Assembly (NCBI GenBank): GCA_004298075.1
Contig: SCRK01000158.1
Coordinates: 1 to 11,738, forward strand
Source of the DNA: a bacterium
Lineage (GTDB): Bacteria; Omnitrophota; Gorgyraeia; Gygaellales; Profunditerraquicolaceae
DNA length: 11,738 nucleotides
Direction of reading: 5' to 3'
The translations under genes were made by a program, and so were the position numbers. Below the pieces are notes generated by a model. The model saw only the letters and a program-made list of their open reading frames with translations, was not told where the DNA came from and did no database searches. Each line of letters starts with the position of its first letter. Positions within the stretch are counted from its first letter, which is position 1. Below, piece after piece: positions 1 through 7,090 of this stretch.

Positions 1-1064
1 TCGACAATAGTGTGGCAGCGGTAACAGTGCCCCGCGGAAATCGCGTGTGTTTCGATTTTTTCCAGCAAACCCAGAGATCTCAATTCTTCTATGACCGCCT
101 CTCTTGCCTTGAAACGGTCAAGCCCGGAAAATTTTCCGGCTGATTCATTCATTGAACCATTCGGCCGCATAACATTGATAAAATCAAGTTTATGTTTTTT
201 CCCTAGTTTATAATCGTTGGGGTCATGCGCCGGGGTAACCTTTACCGCGCCCGTGCCGAATTGCATATCCACCATGATATCGGCAATAACCTTGATCTGC
301 CGGTTAACCAGCGGCAGTATCAACTCCTTGCCGACGAATTTCTTATAACGTTTATCTTTAGGGTTAACCGCTACCGCGGTATCTCCGAGCATGGTTTCCG
401 GACGGGTGGTAGCCACGGTGATAAATTCCCTGGGGTTGTCTTTTAATGGGTATTTCAAATAATAAAGGCTGCCCTCAAGCTCGGCATGGGCTGCCTCTTC
501 ATCGCTTAAGGCGGTCTGGCAGCGGGGGCACCAGTTAATGATATACTGGCCCTGGTAGATCAGCTTTCTTTCATAGAGCCTGACAAAGACCTCGGTAACG
601 GCAATCGAATACTCCTGGTCCATGGTAAAACGCTCACGAGCCCAATCGCAGGATGCCCCCAGTTTCTTCAACTGATGGATTATGGTTGAGCCATGCTGTT
701 CTTTCCAAAGCCAGACCCTTTCAATGAATTTATCGCGGCCCAAGTCCTGGCGCTTTAAACCTTCTTTGGCAAGGGATTTCTCTACGACATTCTGCGTGGC
801 AATCCCGGCATGGTCAGTGCCCGGCATCCAGAGGGCCTGGAAACCCTTCATTTTGTGATAGCGGATCAGGATATCCTGAATGGTGTTATTCAGCGCGTGG
901 CCCATGTGCAAAATTCCGGTAACATTAGGCGGGGGGATGACTATACTGTAGGGTTTCTTGCCGGGAGAGGCTTTTGCTCCGAATAAATTGTTCTCCTCCC
1001 AGAATTTATACCACCTATCTTCCGTTTCTTTGGGATTATACTGCTTGGAGAGCTCTTCGGTCAT
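1..1064 (-). CDS. valS: Valyl-tRNA synthetase, N-terminal 354 residues (3' end outside window)
   Basis: This class Ia synthetase charges tRNA-Val with valine in the cytoplasm. Translating the minus strand from 1064 gives 354 residues with no stop up to the window edge; bases 1-2 are a partial codon. Seen: the HIGH-type ATP signature ILHMGH (51-56) and the following PGTDHAGIAT (81-90). The CP1 editing domain carries VATTRPETMLGDTA (217-230) and TGAVKVTPAHDPNDY (271-285). Two CxxC pairs, at 179/182 and 347/350, are consistent with the zinc site known in some ValRS enzymes. The KMSKS loop, anticodon-binding domain and C-terminal coiled coil lie beyond the window; the family is usually about 880-950 residues. 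The ATG overlaps the cimA stop as ATGA (4 bases), and I see no strong Shine-Dalgarno sequence, so translational coupling to cimA is likely. Identity is very secure. Confidence 0.97.
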   Translation of the reverse strand, partial: MTEELSKQYNPKETEDRWYKFWEENNLFGAKASPGKKPYSIVIPPPNVTGILHMGHALNNTIQDILIRYHKMKGFQALWMPGTDHAGIATQNVVEKSLAKEGLKRQDLGRDKFIERVWLWKEQHGSTIIHQLKKLGASCDWARERFTMDQEYSIAVTEVFVRLYERKLIYQGQYIINWCPRCQTALSDEEAAHAELEGSLYYLKYPLKDNPREFITVATTRPETMLGDTAVAVNPKDKRYKKFVGKELILPLVNRQIKVIADIMVDMQFGTGAVKVTPAHDPNDYKLGKKHKLDFINVMRPNGSMNESAGKFSGLDRFKAREAVIEELRSLGLLEKIETHAISAGHCYRCHTIV

Positions 1065-2629
1065 TGTTGCTTATCTTTTAAAAGTTTATATTCTACGCTG
1101 TCAACCAAAGCCTGCCAGCTGGCCTCGATAATATTCCCTGAAACACCGATAGTATTCCAGGTATCTTCTTCATCCTGCGACTGGATCAATACGCGCACCT
1201 TCGCGGCAGTTCCTGCCTTTTCATCAAGCACGCGCACCTTAAAGTCAGAGAGATGCATCTTGGCCAAGGTCGGATAGAAATCCTTTAGGGCCTTGCGCAA
1301 GGCATTATCCAGGGCGTTTATCGGGCCGTCCCCCTCGGCAGCGGTGTGTTCCCTAACCCCTTTTACCTTTAGCTTAATTACCGCTTCAGAGGTGATCTTT
1401 TTGTTTGAGCGTTTTTCAATAACCACTTTAAAACCTTCCAGTTCAAAGAATTTTTTGTATTTCTTAAGCGCTTTTTGCATCAATATCTGGAAAGATGCCT
1501 CGGCAGCTTCGAACTGGAATCCTTTATGCTCCAGGGACTGCACCAATTCCAATATTTTCTTAGTCTGCGGGTCCTCTTTGCTTAGATCATAACTTAGGTC
1601 TTTGGCCCTAAGCAGGATCCCAGTCTTGCCTCCCAGCTCGGAAACCAAGATCCTGCGGTGGTTGCCCACCAAAGAGGGATCGATATGTTCGTAGGAAAGA
1701 GGATTTTTCATTATGGCGTTAATATGCATCCCGCCTTTATGCGCGAAAGCGGAATCACCTACAAAAGGCTGCTCATTCTTTGTGCGCATGTTGCTGATCT
1801 CGCTGACAAAATGAGATAAATGCGTCAGCTGTTTTAACTTTGCCTCCGGTATGCAATCTATATTGAGCTTTATCTTTAGGTTGGCGATGACAGGAATAAG
1901 GTCCGCGTTCCCGCAGCGTTCCCCATATCCATTGATGGTTCCCTGGACGATATTTGCGCCGGCCTCTACAGCGGCAATTGTATTGGCGATAGCGACCCCC
2001 GCGTCATTATGGCAGTGGATCCCTAAATCCACTTTGATACTGTCTTTTATTTCTCCTATTACGCGGGTTATCTCGGAAGTAAGAGCCCCTCCGTTAGTAT
2101 CGCATAAACAGATCGCCTCTGCTCTGGCACTTTGCGCGCTTAACAATGTTTTTAAAGCGTAATCCTTGTTTGCTTTGTAAGCGTCAAAAAAATGCTCCGC
2201 GTCGTAAAATACCGTAAACCCTTTTTTAACCAGGTAGGTTACTGTATCGCTGATCATTGATAAATTTTCATCCAGGGTGGTTTTCAGTACCTCTTTCACG
2301 TGAAAATCCCAGGTTTTCCCGACGATAGTGATCACCTGGGCTTTGGATCTCAAAAGCGCTTTTAAATTAGCGTCATCTTCGGTTTTTGTATTGGGCCTGC
2401 GGGTCATGCTGAAGGCGCAGATCCTGGCAGTTTTAAGCTTGCGTTGGCTTACTTTCAGGAAAAATTCCCGGTCTTTTGGGTTTGAGCCAGGCCAGCCTCC
2501 CTCGATGAAAGCTATCCCTGTTTTATCCAGTTCTTCGGCAATACGGATCTTGTCCATTACCGAGTAAGATATCCCCTCTCCCTGTGAACCGTCGCGCAAT
2601 GTAGTGTCGTATACTTTTACCTTTCGCAT
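1061..2629 (-). CDS. cimA: Citramalate synthase (CimA type)
   Basis: It condenses pyruvate and acetyl-CoA to (R)-citramalate, the first step of the threonine-independent route to 2-oxobutyrate and isoleucine. The 522-residue protein fits the long CimA group related to isopropylmalate and homocitrate synthases. The TIM-barrel opens with YDTTLRDGSQGEG (7-19, R12 and D13 catalytic/metal in the family). It continues with FIEGGWPGSNPKD (41-53), YDAEHFFDAY (142-151), the metal motif HCHND (205-209), GYGERCGNADL (234-244) and AFAHKGGMH (294-302). The last roughly 140 residues match the LeuA-type dimer/regulatory domain, usually the site of end-product (isoleucine) inhibition. The start is ATG at 2629 with AGAGG six bases upstream; it overlaps lysC by 13 bases, and its stop overlaps the valS start. 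GGWPGSNPKD and the length argue against 2-isopropylmalate synthase; substrate specificity is inferred from family resemblance. Confidence 0.93.
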   Translation of the reverse strand: MRKVKVYDTTLRDGSQGEGISYSVMDKIRIAEELDKTGIAFIEGGWPGSNPKDREFFLKVSQRKLKTARICAFSMTRRPNTKTEDDANLKALLRSKAQVITIVGKTWDFHVKEVLKTTLDENLSMISDTVTYLVKKGFTVFYDAEHFFDAYKANKDYALKTLLSAQSARAEAICLCDTNGGALTSEITRVIGEIKDSIKVDLGIHCHNDAGVAIANTIAAVEAGANIVQGTINGYGERCGNADLIPVIANLKIKLNIDCIPEAKLKQLTHLSHFVSEISNMRTKNEQPFVGDSAFAHKGGMHINAIMKNPLSYEHIDPSLVGNHRRILVSELGGKTGILLRAKDLSYDLSKEDPQTKKILELVQSLEHKGFQFEAAEASFQILMQKALKKYKKFFELEGFKVVIEKRSNKKITSEAVIKLKVKGVREHTAAEGDGPINALDNALRKALKDFYPTLAKMHLSDFKVRVLDEKAGTAAKVRVLIQSQDEEDTWNTIGVSGNIIEASWQALVDSVEYKLLKDKQQ

Positions 2630-3117
2630 ATTTGGCCTCTGGCTTTATTCAATCCAAACGCTTCGTGCATTTTTTTTACCGCTGTTTCAGCAAACCTCTT
2701 TTTAATAATACAGGATATGCTGATCTCGGAGGTTGAGATCATTTCAATGTTGACTTTATTATCCGCCATGACCTTGAACATCTTTGCGGCTACCCCGTGA
2801 TGCGACTTCATCCCTACCCCAACGATGGAAACGCGGGCAATATCCTCATCGAGCAGGACCTCTCCGGCGCCGATCTTGGCAGCTACCCGCCTAGTGATCC
2901 TGCCGGCCTTAGCGCTTTCGTTTTTGGCGATCGTAAAAGATATATCTGTTGAGCGGGTATGGCTTACGTTTTGCACTATCATATCAACGCTCACCCCGGC
3001 TTCCGCCAGCTCTTTGAACAATTTTACCGCCACGCCCGGCTTATCAGGCACCCCGCAAAGGGTGATCTTAGCTTCATTCTTATTCAAGGTTATGCCGCTT
3101 ACTACTACATCCTCCAT
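2617..3117 (-). CDS. lysC: Probable aspartokinase beta subunit from an in-frame internal start in lysC
   Basis: Starting at Met249 of the long lysC product, this frame gives a 166-residue protein (begins MEDVVVSG) made only of the two ACT domains. A consensus AAGGAGGT lies seven bases before the internal ATG, a better ribosome site than the one at the full-length start. In Bacillus subtilis and Corynebacterium glutamicum, lysC is known to produce such a beta subunit from an internal start at nearly the same relative place; it pairs with alpha in a feedback-regulated alpha2-beta2 enzyme. What is seen is the site, the frame and the clean domain boundary; that it is used here is inference. The alternative is a chance site, because Lys-Glu-Val-Lys-Lys codons can generate GGAGGT. 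Confidence 0.75.
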   Translation of the reverse strand: MEDVVVSGITLNKNEAKITLCGVPDKPGVAVKLFKELAEAGVSVDMIVQNVSHTRSTDISFTIAKNESAKAGRITRRVAAKIGAGEVLLDEDIARVSIVGVGMKSHHGVAAKMFKVMADNKVNIEMISTSEISISCIIKKRFAETAVKKMHEAFGLNKARGQICER

Positions 3118-3861
3118 CTTTTTTACCTCCTTGATGATCATGGTCCCGGGATCATTGGTGAATGATGAACGCACATGCAAAGGCACGTTGAATTTCTTGG
3201 CTACCTCGATTGAACGGGCCTGCATGACCTGCGCTCCGAGGGAGGCCATTTCCAGCATTTCATCATAGGTGATCTCTTTGATCATCCGGGCCTCAGGCTC
3301 AATGCGCGGGTCAGTGGTATAAATGCCTTTGACATCGGTGTATATCTCGCAGGAATCTGCCTCCAGCTCCTTGGCTAGGGCCACGGCAGTAAGGTCTGAA
3401 CCTCCCCTGCCCAGGGTAGTTATATCCTGGTTTAAGGTCATCCCTTGAAATCCGGCCACGATGACTACCTTGCCCTTTTTTAATTCTTCTTTGATCTTAT
3501 CCGCGCTTATTTTTATTATCCTTGCCCGGGTGTGGCTGGAATCGGTAATGATCCCTACCTGCGCGCCGGTAAATGAAATGGCTTCCAGCCCCAGTTTATG
3601 GATAGCCATGGCCAAAAGCGCTACCGATATCTGTTCACCGGTGGAAAGCAGCATATCCATCTCGCGTTCCGGGGGGTCGGCGTTTATTTTATTTGCCAGT
3701 TCGATTAATTCATCGGTGGTGTCCCCTAAGGCAGAAACCACTACCACCAGAGAAAATCCCTTTTTGCGGTAACCAACTACCCTTTCAGCTACCTTTTGGA
3801 TGCGCTCCACATTCGCGACCGAGGAGCCGCCATATTTTTGCACAACCAGACCTTTACGCAT
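2617..3861 (-). CDS. lysC: Aspartokinase, alpha (full-length) product with two ACT domains
   Basis: It phosphorylates L-aspartate to 4-aspartyl phosphate, the committed step to lysine, threonine and methionine. The 414-residue length is that of the Bacillus/Corynebacterium-type monofunctional enzyme, not the ThrA/MetL fusions. The amino-acid-kinase domain shows KYGGSSV (9-15), FTGAQVGIITD (97-107), GRGGSDLTAVALA (151-163) and IYTDVKGIYTTDPR (173-186). The first ACT domain (about 264-310) carries CGVPDKPG and VDMIVQN (292-298, effector-binding region in the family). The second ACT (about 342-388) carries VGVGMKSHHGVA. Feedback inhibition by threonine and/or lysine is expected. The ATG has AAGGAGAG just upstream and overlaps the preceding gene's stop (ATGCGTAA, 8 bases). 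An internal start is described separately. Confidence 0.96.
   Translation of the reverse strand: MRKGLVVQKYGGSSVANVERIQKVAERVVGYRKKGFSLVVVVSALGDTTDELIELANKINADPPEREMDMLLSTGEQISVALLAMAIHKLGLEAISFTGAQVGIITDSSHTRARIIKISADKIKEELKKGKVVIVAGFQGMTLNQDITTLGRGGSDLTAVALAKELEADSCEIYTDVKGIYTTDPRIEPEARMIKEITYDEMLEMASLGAQVMQARSIEVAKKFNVPLHVRSSFTNDPGTMIIKEVKKMEDVVVSGITLNKNEAKITLCGVPDKPGVAVKLFKELAEAGVSVDMIVQNVSHTRSTDISFTIAKNESAKAGRITRRVAAKIGAGEVLLDEDIARVSIVGVGMKSHHGVAAKMFKVMADNKVNIEMISTSEISISCIIKKRFAETAVKKMHEAFGLNKARGQICER
3125..3132 (-). promoter_or_regulatory. Internal consensus Shine-Dalgarno site inside lysC
   Basis: The minus strand reads AAGGAGGT, followed by a seven-base A-rich spacer (AAAAAAG) and an in-frame ATG at 3117. 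Strength, spacing and an unstructured-looking A-rich spacer are ideal for initiation. It lies within the lysC coding frame at the codons for residues 243-246, just before the first ACT domain. Confidence 0.75.
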
Positions 3862-5083
3862 TGCTTTCTCTCCTTCTCTGCTGCGCAGGCGGGATAAAAT
3901 ATTCCATCAGTTGATACCCGTTTTTGAAGATGAGCTCGGATTTTACCGCTTCTTTTTCGCTGTAATTAAGGAAGCCCCTGGGGACAATGTCTTTTCCGTA
4001 AATGGCAAAAGGCACCGGTTCAGAAGTATGTGTTTTTAAAGATACCGGGGTAGCATGGTCCGGTAACACCAGGATCCGGAAATCAGTTTTTTCCTTGCAA
4101 TATTCCAGCATAGGCCCCACTATAAATTGGTCAAACCTTTCTATGGCGGTCAGTTTTTCCCTCAGGTCTCCGTTATGCCCGGCTTCATCCGGCGCCTCTA
4201 CATGCACAAAGACAAAGTCATTCTTATTCAGAGACGCGATCGCAGCCCTGCCTTTTCCTTCGTAATCCGTATCATAATAACCGGTTGCCCCAGCTACATC
4301 AATAACCTCAAGGCCAAGTATCCTTCCCAGGCCTTTGATCAGGTCAACCGCGGAGATCACGCTGCCTGAAATACCGAACTTATCAATGAATCTAGGCATA
4401 TTCGGTTTTTTCCCCTGGCCCCAGAGCCAGATCATGTTTGCCGGGTTTTCCTTCAGGTCAAGGCGTACGAGGTTTATCTCATGATTGGAGAGGATCTCTC
4501 GCGAATCAAACATAAGCTTAATGATTAGATCGGCATTATCCCCCTTAGGCAGATTTTTACTGATACTCTCTCCTGAGATATCATGCGGCGGCCGGCATTT
4601 TAAAGCCTCCAGCTTTAGTTCTGCCCCGCGTTTGGCCAGCAAGAGATGCCTGTAGCTTACCCCGGGATAAAATTTTATTTTATTAGTGCCTAATTTACGG
4701 TCAAGCAGCCTGATCAATTGCTCCGCTTCCTTTGATTTGATATGCCCGGCGCTGTAATCAAGCAGGGTGTCTCCAGCGGCTGTAATTAAATTACACCTGA
4801 AGGCAACATCATCATCCTCCAATTCAATGCCCAGGTTTGCCGCTTCCAAAGGCCCCCTACCTGAATAATATTTCTTTGGGTCATATCCCAGTATTGAAAG
4901 ATTGGCCACGTCGGAGGCCGGGCTCATTTTGTCGGGAATAGTTTTTACAAGGCCTAACTCCCCGTTTTTGGCGACGAAATCCATATTTGGAGTGCGCGCT
5001 GCCTCAAGCGGTGTGCGCATATCCAGGCCCTCAATAGGGTAATCCGCCATGCCGTCGCCGACTAAAACAATATATTTGGACAT
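3854..5083 (-). CDS. Cofactor-independent phosphoglycerate mutase-like protein, probable alternative homoserine kinase
   Basis: This 409-residue member of the alkaline-phosphatase superfamily resembles archaeal-type ApgM. Seen: VLVGDGMADYP at the N-terminus (metal ligand D10), a PASDVANLSILGYDP block (55-69) with S57 at the nucleophile position, and YYSGRGPLEAANLG (72-85). Near the C-terminus are VEAPDEAGHNGD (295-306, D299 and H303), LPDH (340-343) and KTHTSEPVPF (350-359, H352), so the two-metal site looks complete. A known subgroup of this family, found in threonine operons that lack GHMP-type thrB, has been proposed as homoserine kinase. Here the gene abuts lysC and shares the strand with hom and thrC, and no thrB is seen, so that role is my preferred inference. 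The alternative is a true phosphoglycerate mutase. The start is ATG at 5083, two bases after lemA; a GGAAG sits rather far upstream (13 bases). Confidence 0.85.
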   Translation of the reverse strand: MSKYIVLVGDGMADYPIEGLDMRTPLEAARTPNMDFVAKNGELGLVKTIPDKMSPASDVANLSILGYDPKKYYSGRGPLEAANLGIELEDDDVAFRCNLITAAGDTLLDYSAGHIKSKEAEQLIRLLDRKLGTNKIKFYPGVSYRHLLLAKRGAELKLEALKCRPPHDISGESISKNLPKGDNADLIIKLMFDSREILSNHEINLVRLDLKENPANMIWLWGQGKKPNMPRFIDKFGISGSVISAVDLIKGLGRILGLEVIDVAGATGYYDTDYEGKGRAAIASLNKNDFVFVHVEAPDEAGHNGDLREKLTAIERFDQFIVGPMLEYCKEKTDFRILVLPDHATPVSLKTHTSEPVPFAIYGKDIVPRGFLNYSEKEAVKSELIFKNGYQLMEYFIPPAQQRRRESNA

Positions 5084-5085
5084 AG

Positions 5086-5643
5086 TTAGAATTTTACTTC
5101 CGGCACAGTTTTTGCCTTCTCCTCGGCCTTAAAATATTCACTAGCCGGCTTATAACCGTAAAAACCCGCGATAATATTACCCGGGAACATGCGCACCGTG
5201 ACATTGTAATCCTTCACCGCTTCATTATAACGCATGCGTTCAACGGCAATGCGGTTTTCGGTCCCTGAAAGCTCATCCATCAGCTTCAGAAAAGTATCAT
5301 TTGCTTTTAAATTCGGATAATTCTCCGCTACAAAAAGCAGCCTGCTTAACGCGGAATCAAGCGCGCCCGCCGCCTTTACTTTTTCATCGATCGTACCTGC
5401 CTTAGCCCATTGTGAGCGGGCATTTGTGACCGCTTCGAAAACCCCTTTTTCATGAGCAGCATACCCTTTAACGGTGTTCACCAGGTTAGGTATCAGGTCA
5501 TTACGCCTTTGCAGCTGGTTATCCACCTGCGCCCACTTAGCGGTGATCGTTTCATGCTTTGAGACTATGTTATTATATGTGCCGATAAAGGCGCTGATAA
5601 TAATTACCGCCGCTATCACCGATCCGATTAAAATCTTTTTCAT
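5086..5643 (-). CDS. lemA: LemA family membrane-anchored protein
   Basis: LemA proteins are small, mostly helical proteins with one N-terminal membrane segment; their biochemical role is not settled. This one has 185 residues, the usual size. Seen: hydrophobic segment 4-22, then family blocks KWAQVDNQLQRRNDLIPNLV (36-55), VKGYAAHEKGVFEAVTNAR (58-76), FVAENYPNLKAN (104-115) and ENRIAVERMRYNEAVKDYN (129-147). A short FP-containing stretch and GYKPASEYF (163-171) follow. There is no lipobox cysteine, so it is likely an inner-membrane protein with an extracytoplasmic helical bundle. The start is ATG at 5643 with AAGGAG close upstream, 12 bases after the TPM gene. LemA/TPM pairs are common in bacteria, suggesting a shared envelope role. 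Confidence 0.95.
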   Translation of the reverse strand: MKKILIGSVIAAVIIISAFIGTYNNIVSKHETITAKWAQVDNQLQRRNDLIPNLVNTVKGYAAHEKGVFEAVTNARSQWAKAGTIDEKVKAAGALDSALSRLLFVAENYPNLKANDTFLKLMDELSGTENRIAVERMRYNEAVKDYNVTVRMFPGNIIAGFYGYKPASEYFKAEEKAKTVPEVKF

Positions 5644-5655
5644 TTTTTCTCCTTT

Positions 5656-6363
5656 TTAAAATCCCCCTCCGCTTCCCCCTCCCCCGCCTCCGCCTCCACC
5701 AAATCCTCCGCCCCCAAATCCTCCTCCGCCGCTGTAACCGCCGCCCCAGAAAACATTATTCCCGCGGCGCCTAAATAATGTCGGTAAAAACAAGAACCCG
5801 AAGAAAAAAATGGAGACAATAAGCATGATTATAGGATGGTCGCTCGAATTGTCCTGTTCTGTTTTGGCCGGAATATTTAATTCGATATTCGCGTTCTTGG
5901 CTATAATTTGCGATATTTTAACTACCCCCAGATAAAGCCCCTGGCCGTATTCTCCATTTTTAAAATAAGGAACCATGTAATTGCGGCCAATTTCACCGCA
6001 GAGCCCATCGGGCAATACGCCTTCTATCCCATAACCGGTTTCAATGCGCCAGCGCCTTTCCTTTACCGCCAACAGGACAAGCACTCCATTGTCCTTGCCT
6101 TTTTTTCCCGGTTTCCACCTATCAAAGAGCATGCGGCTATATTCGATCTCATCGTAGGGCGCTATGGAATCTACGGTGACGACCGCAATTTCAACGCTTG
6201 TTTTTTCTTCCAGGCCCTGAATAAGGCTGTCCAGCTTGTCCGTATACTCGGGGGTGATAACCCCGGCAAAATCATTGATCCATCCGGAAGGTCGCGGCAA
6301 TTCTTCGGCAAAAAGAGCCATCGGTAGGATAAGGAACAAAAAAACTATTGCTAATTTACGCAT
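5656..6363 (-). CDS. TPM-domain (YgcG-type) secreted/membrane protein with glycine-rich tail
   Basis: The 235-residue protein has a Sec signal peptide (about 1-19, hydrophobic FLFLILPMALFA, cleavage likely before EELP). Next comes a TPM domain beginning GWINDFAGVI (27-36), with SVEIAVVTVDS (56-66), GKDNGVLVLLAVKERRWRIE (94-113) and GYGIEGVLPDG (115-125). One membrane segment follows (about 177-197), ending RRR, then a nearly pure glycine tail (207-235) punctuated by Ser and Phe. Members have been linked to photosystem II repair in plants and to acid-phosphatase activity, but the bacterial role is unclear. By the positive-inside rule the RRR suggests the Gly tail is cytoplasmic and the TPM domain extracytoplasmic. 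It is followed by lemA after 12 bases, a frequent pairing. The start is ATG at 6363 with a weak ribosome site, four bases after the preceding gene. Confidence 0.92.
   Translation of the reverse strand: MRKLAIVFLFLILPMALFAEELPRPSGWINDFAGVITPEYTDKLDSLIQGLEEKTSVEIAVVTVDSIAPYDEIEYSRMLFDRWKPGKKGKDNGVLVLLAVKERRWRIETGYGIEGVLPDGLCGEIGRNYMVPYFKNGEYGQGLYLGVVKISQIIAKNANIELNIPAKTEQDNSSDHPIIMLIVSIFFFGFLFLPTLFRRRGNNVFWGGGYSGGGGFGGGGFGGGGGGGGGSGGGF
5659..5745 (-). repeat. Low-complexity GGN-codon tract encoding a glycine tail
   Basis: These 29 codons are almost all GGN, giving a strongly G-rich coding strand. It includes five-G runs at 5663-5667, 5675-5679, 5681-5685 and 5711-5715. The tract ends directly at the TPM stop codon and lies just upstream of the lemA ribosome site. 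Such tracts are typical of TPM/YgcG C-termini and are prone to slippage and length variation. Confidence 0.85.
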
Positions 6364-6367
6364 GTTC

Positions 6368-7090
6368 TTAAAGCTTATCTACCAAGTCTGCCGTTTTTTC
6401 AAGTTCTTCAATGAATCTGAGGAATAAGAGATCTACGCTGTCTTTATTCAAATGTTCATTTTTGTTCTTTACCGCCAGTATTCTCTCCCATACCGGAACT
6501 TCGATAGGGACTACTTTGGCCAATCCAGCAATGATCAGGTCCTTTTTATAGGGAGGCGTTATCCCCTTGAGCCGCAAAACATTCCTCAAGATATGCAGTG
6601 ATGAGGTAAATGATTTAAGTAAAGCATGCAGAAGCAATCGTTTATCCCGGCTTGACTTAAGGTATAATTGCCGCAGGGAAATAAGCTTTATCTTTAGCTC
6701 ATGCTCGCACTGAAACCTTAAATTGCCGGTATCTACATTAATATCCTTAAGGCAGTCTTTTCCGTAAATAACCGTATAATTCTCTTTCATATCCAGGAAT
6801 TCGATCGGGAATATGTCTGTCGAGCGGTCAATTTGATCTTCGGTCAGGAATAAAGGTTCAAATGCCGGGAATTTGCCGACGATCTCAGCGCCTTTTTTTA
6901 AAGCCGAGGTTCCGGGGTCTTTCAGTATGACCAGGAAGTTCAGGTTGGAACGCCTGTCCACGAATTCACCGCTTGCCGCGCTCCCGTATAGAATAACCGA
7001 GACCAGATCGTCGGAAAACCGTTCTTTAAGCTTATTTACAAAGAGGCTGATATTGTTCTTTAACTTATTAGAAATATTAATTTCCGGCAC
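6368..7090 (-). CDS. Nucleotidyltransferase-fold protein with altered active site
   Basis: The 240-residue protein begins with about 30 residues of helix, then VSVILYGSAASGEF (30-43), the GSxxxGE nucleotide-binding signature of the polymerase-beta-like nucleotidyltransferase fold. Where the family normally has SDxD, this protein has SNLN (48-51), so both signature metal-binding aspartates are Asn. The C-terminal half (about 130-240) is helical, with many Leu and Lys, resembling the helical domains that accompany such folds. I cannot name a substrate; it may be a non-catalytic binding or regulatory protein. The start is GTG at 7090 with GGGAGG four bases upstream; an ATG two bases earlier is out of frame and closes after ten codons. 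It overlaps the coaB-like gene by 14 bases and is followed by the TPM gene after four, so it is probably co-translated with the TPM/LemA pair. Confidence 0.85.
   Translation of the reverse strand: MPEINISNKLKNNISLFVNKLKERFSDDLVSVILYGSAASGEFVDRRSNLNFLVILKDPGTSALKKGAEIVGKFPAFEPLFLTEDQIDRSTDIFPIEFLDMKENYTVIYGKDCLKDINVDTGNLRFQCEHELKIKLISLRQLYLKSSRDKRLLLHALLKSFTSSLHILRNVLRLKGITPPYKKDLIIAGLAKVVPIEVPVWERILAVKNKNEHLNKDSVDLLFLRFIEELEKTADLVDKL

Noticed and set aside
225..446. Plus-strand 73-codon frame antisense to valS
   Set aside because: It is a shadow of the valS editing-domain coding region.
2825..3268. Plus-strand open frame of 147 codons antisense to lysC
   Set aside because: It lies wholly inside the conserved lysC frame, has no recognisable domain, and reflects the codon bias of the opposite strand.
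5908..6327. Plus-strand open frame of 139 codons antisense to the TPM gene
   Set aside because: It is fully covered by the TPM coding sequence and has no protein-family features.
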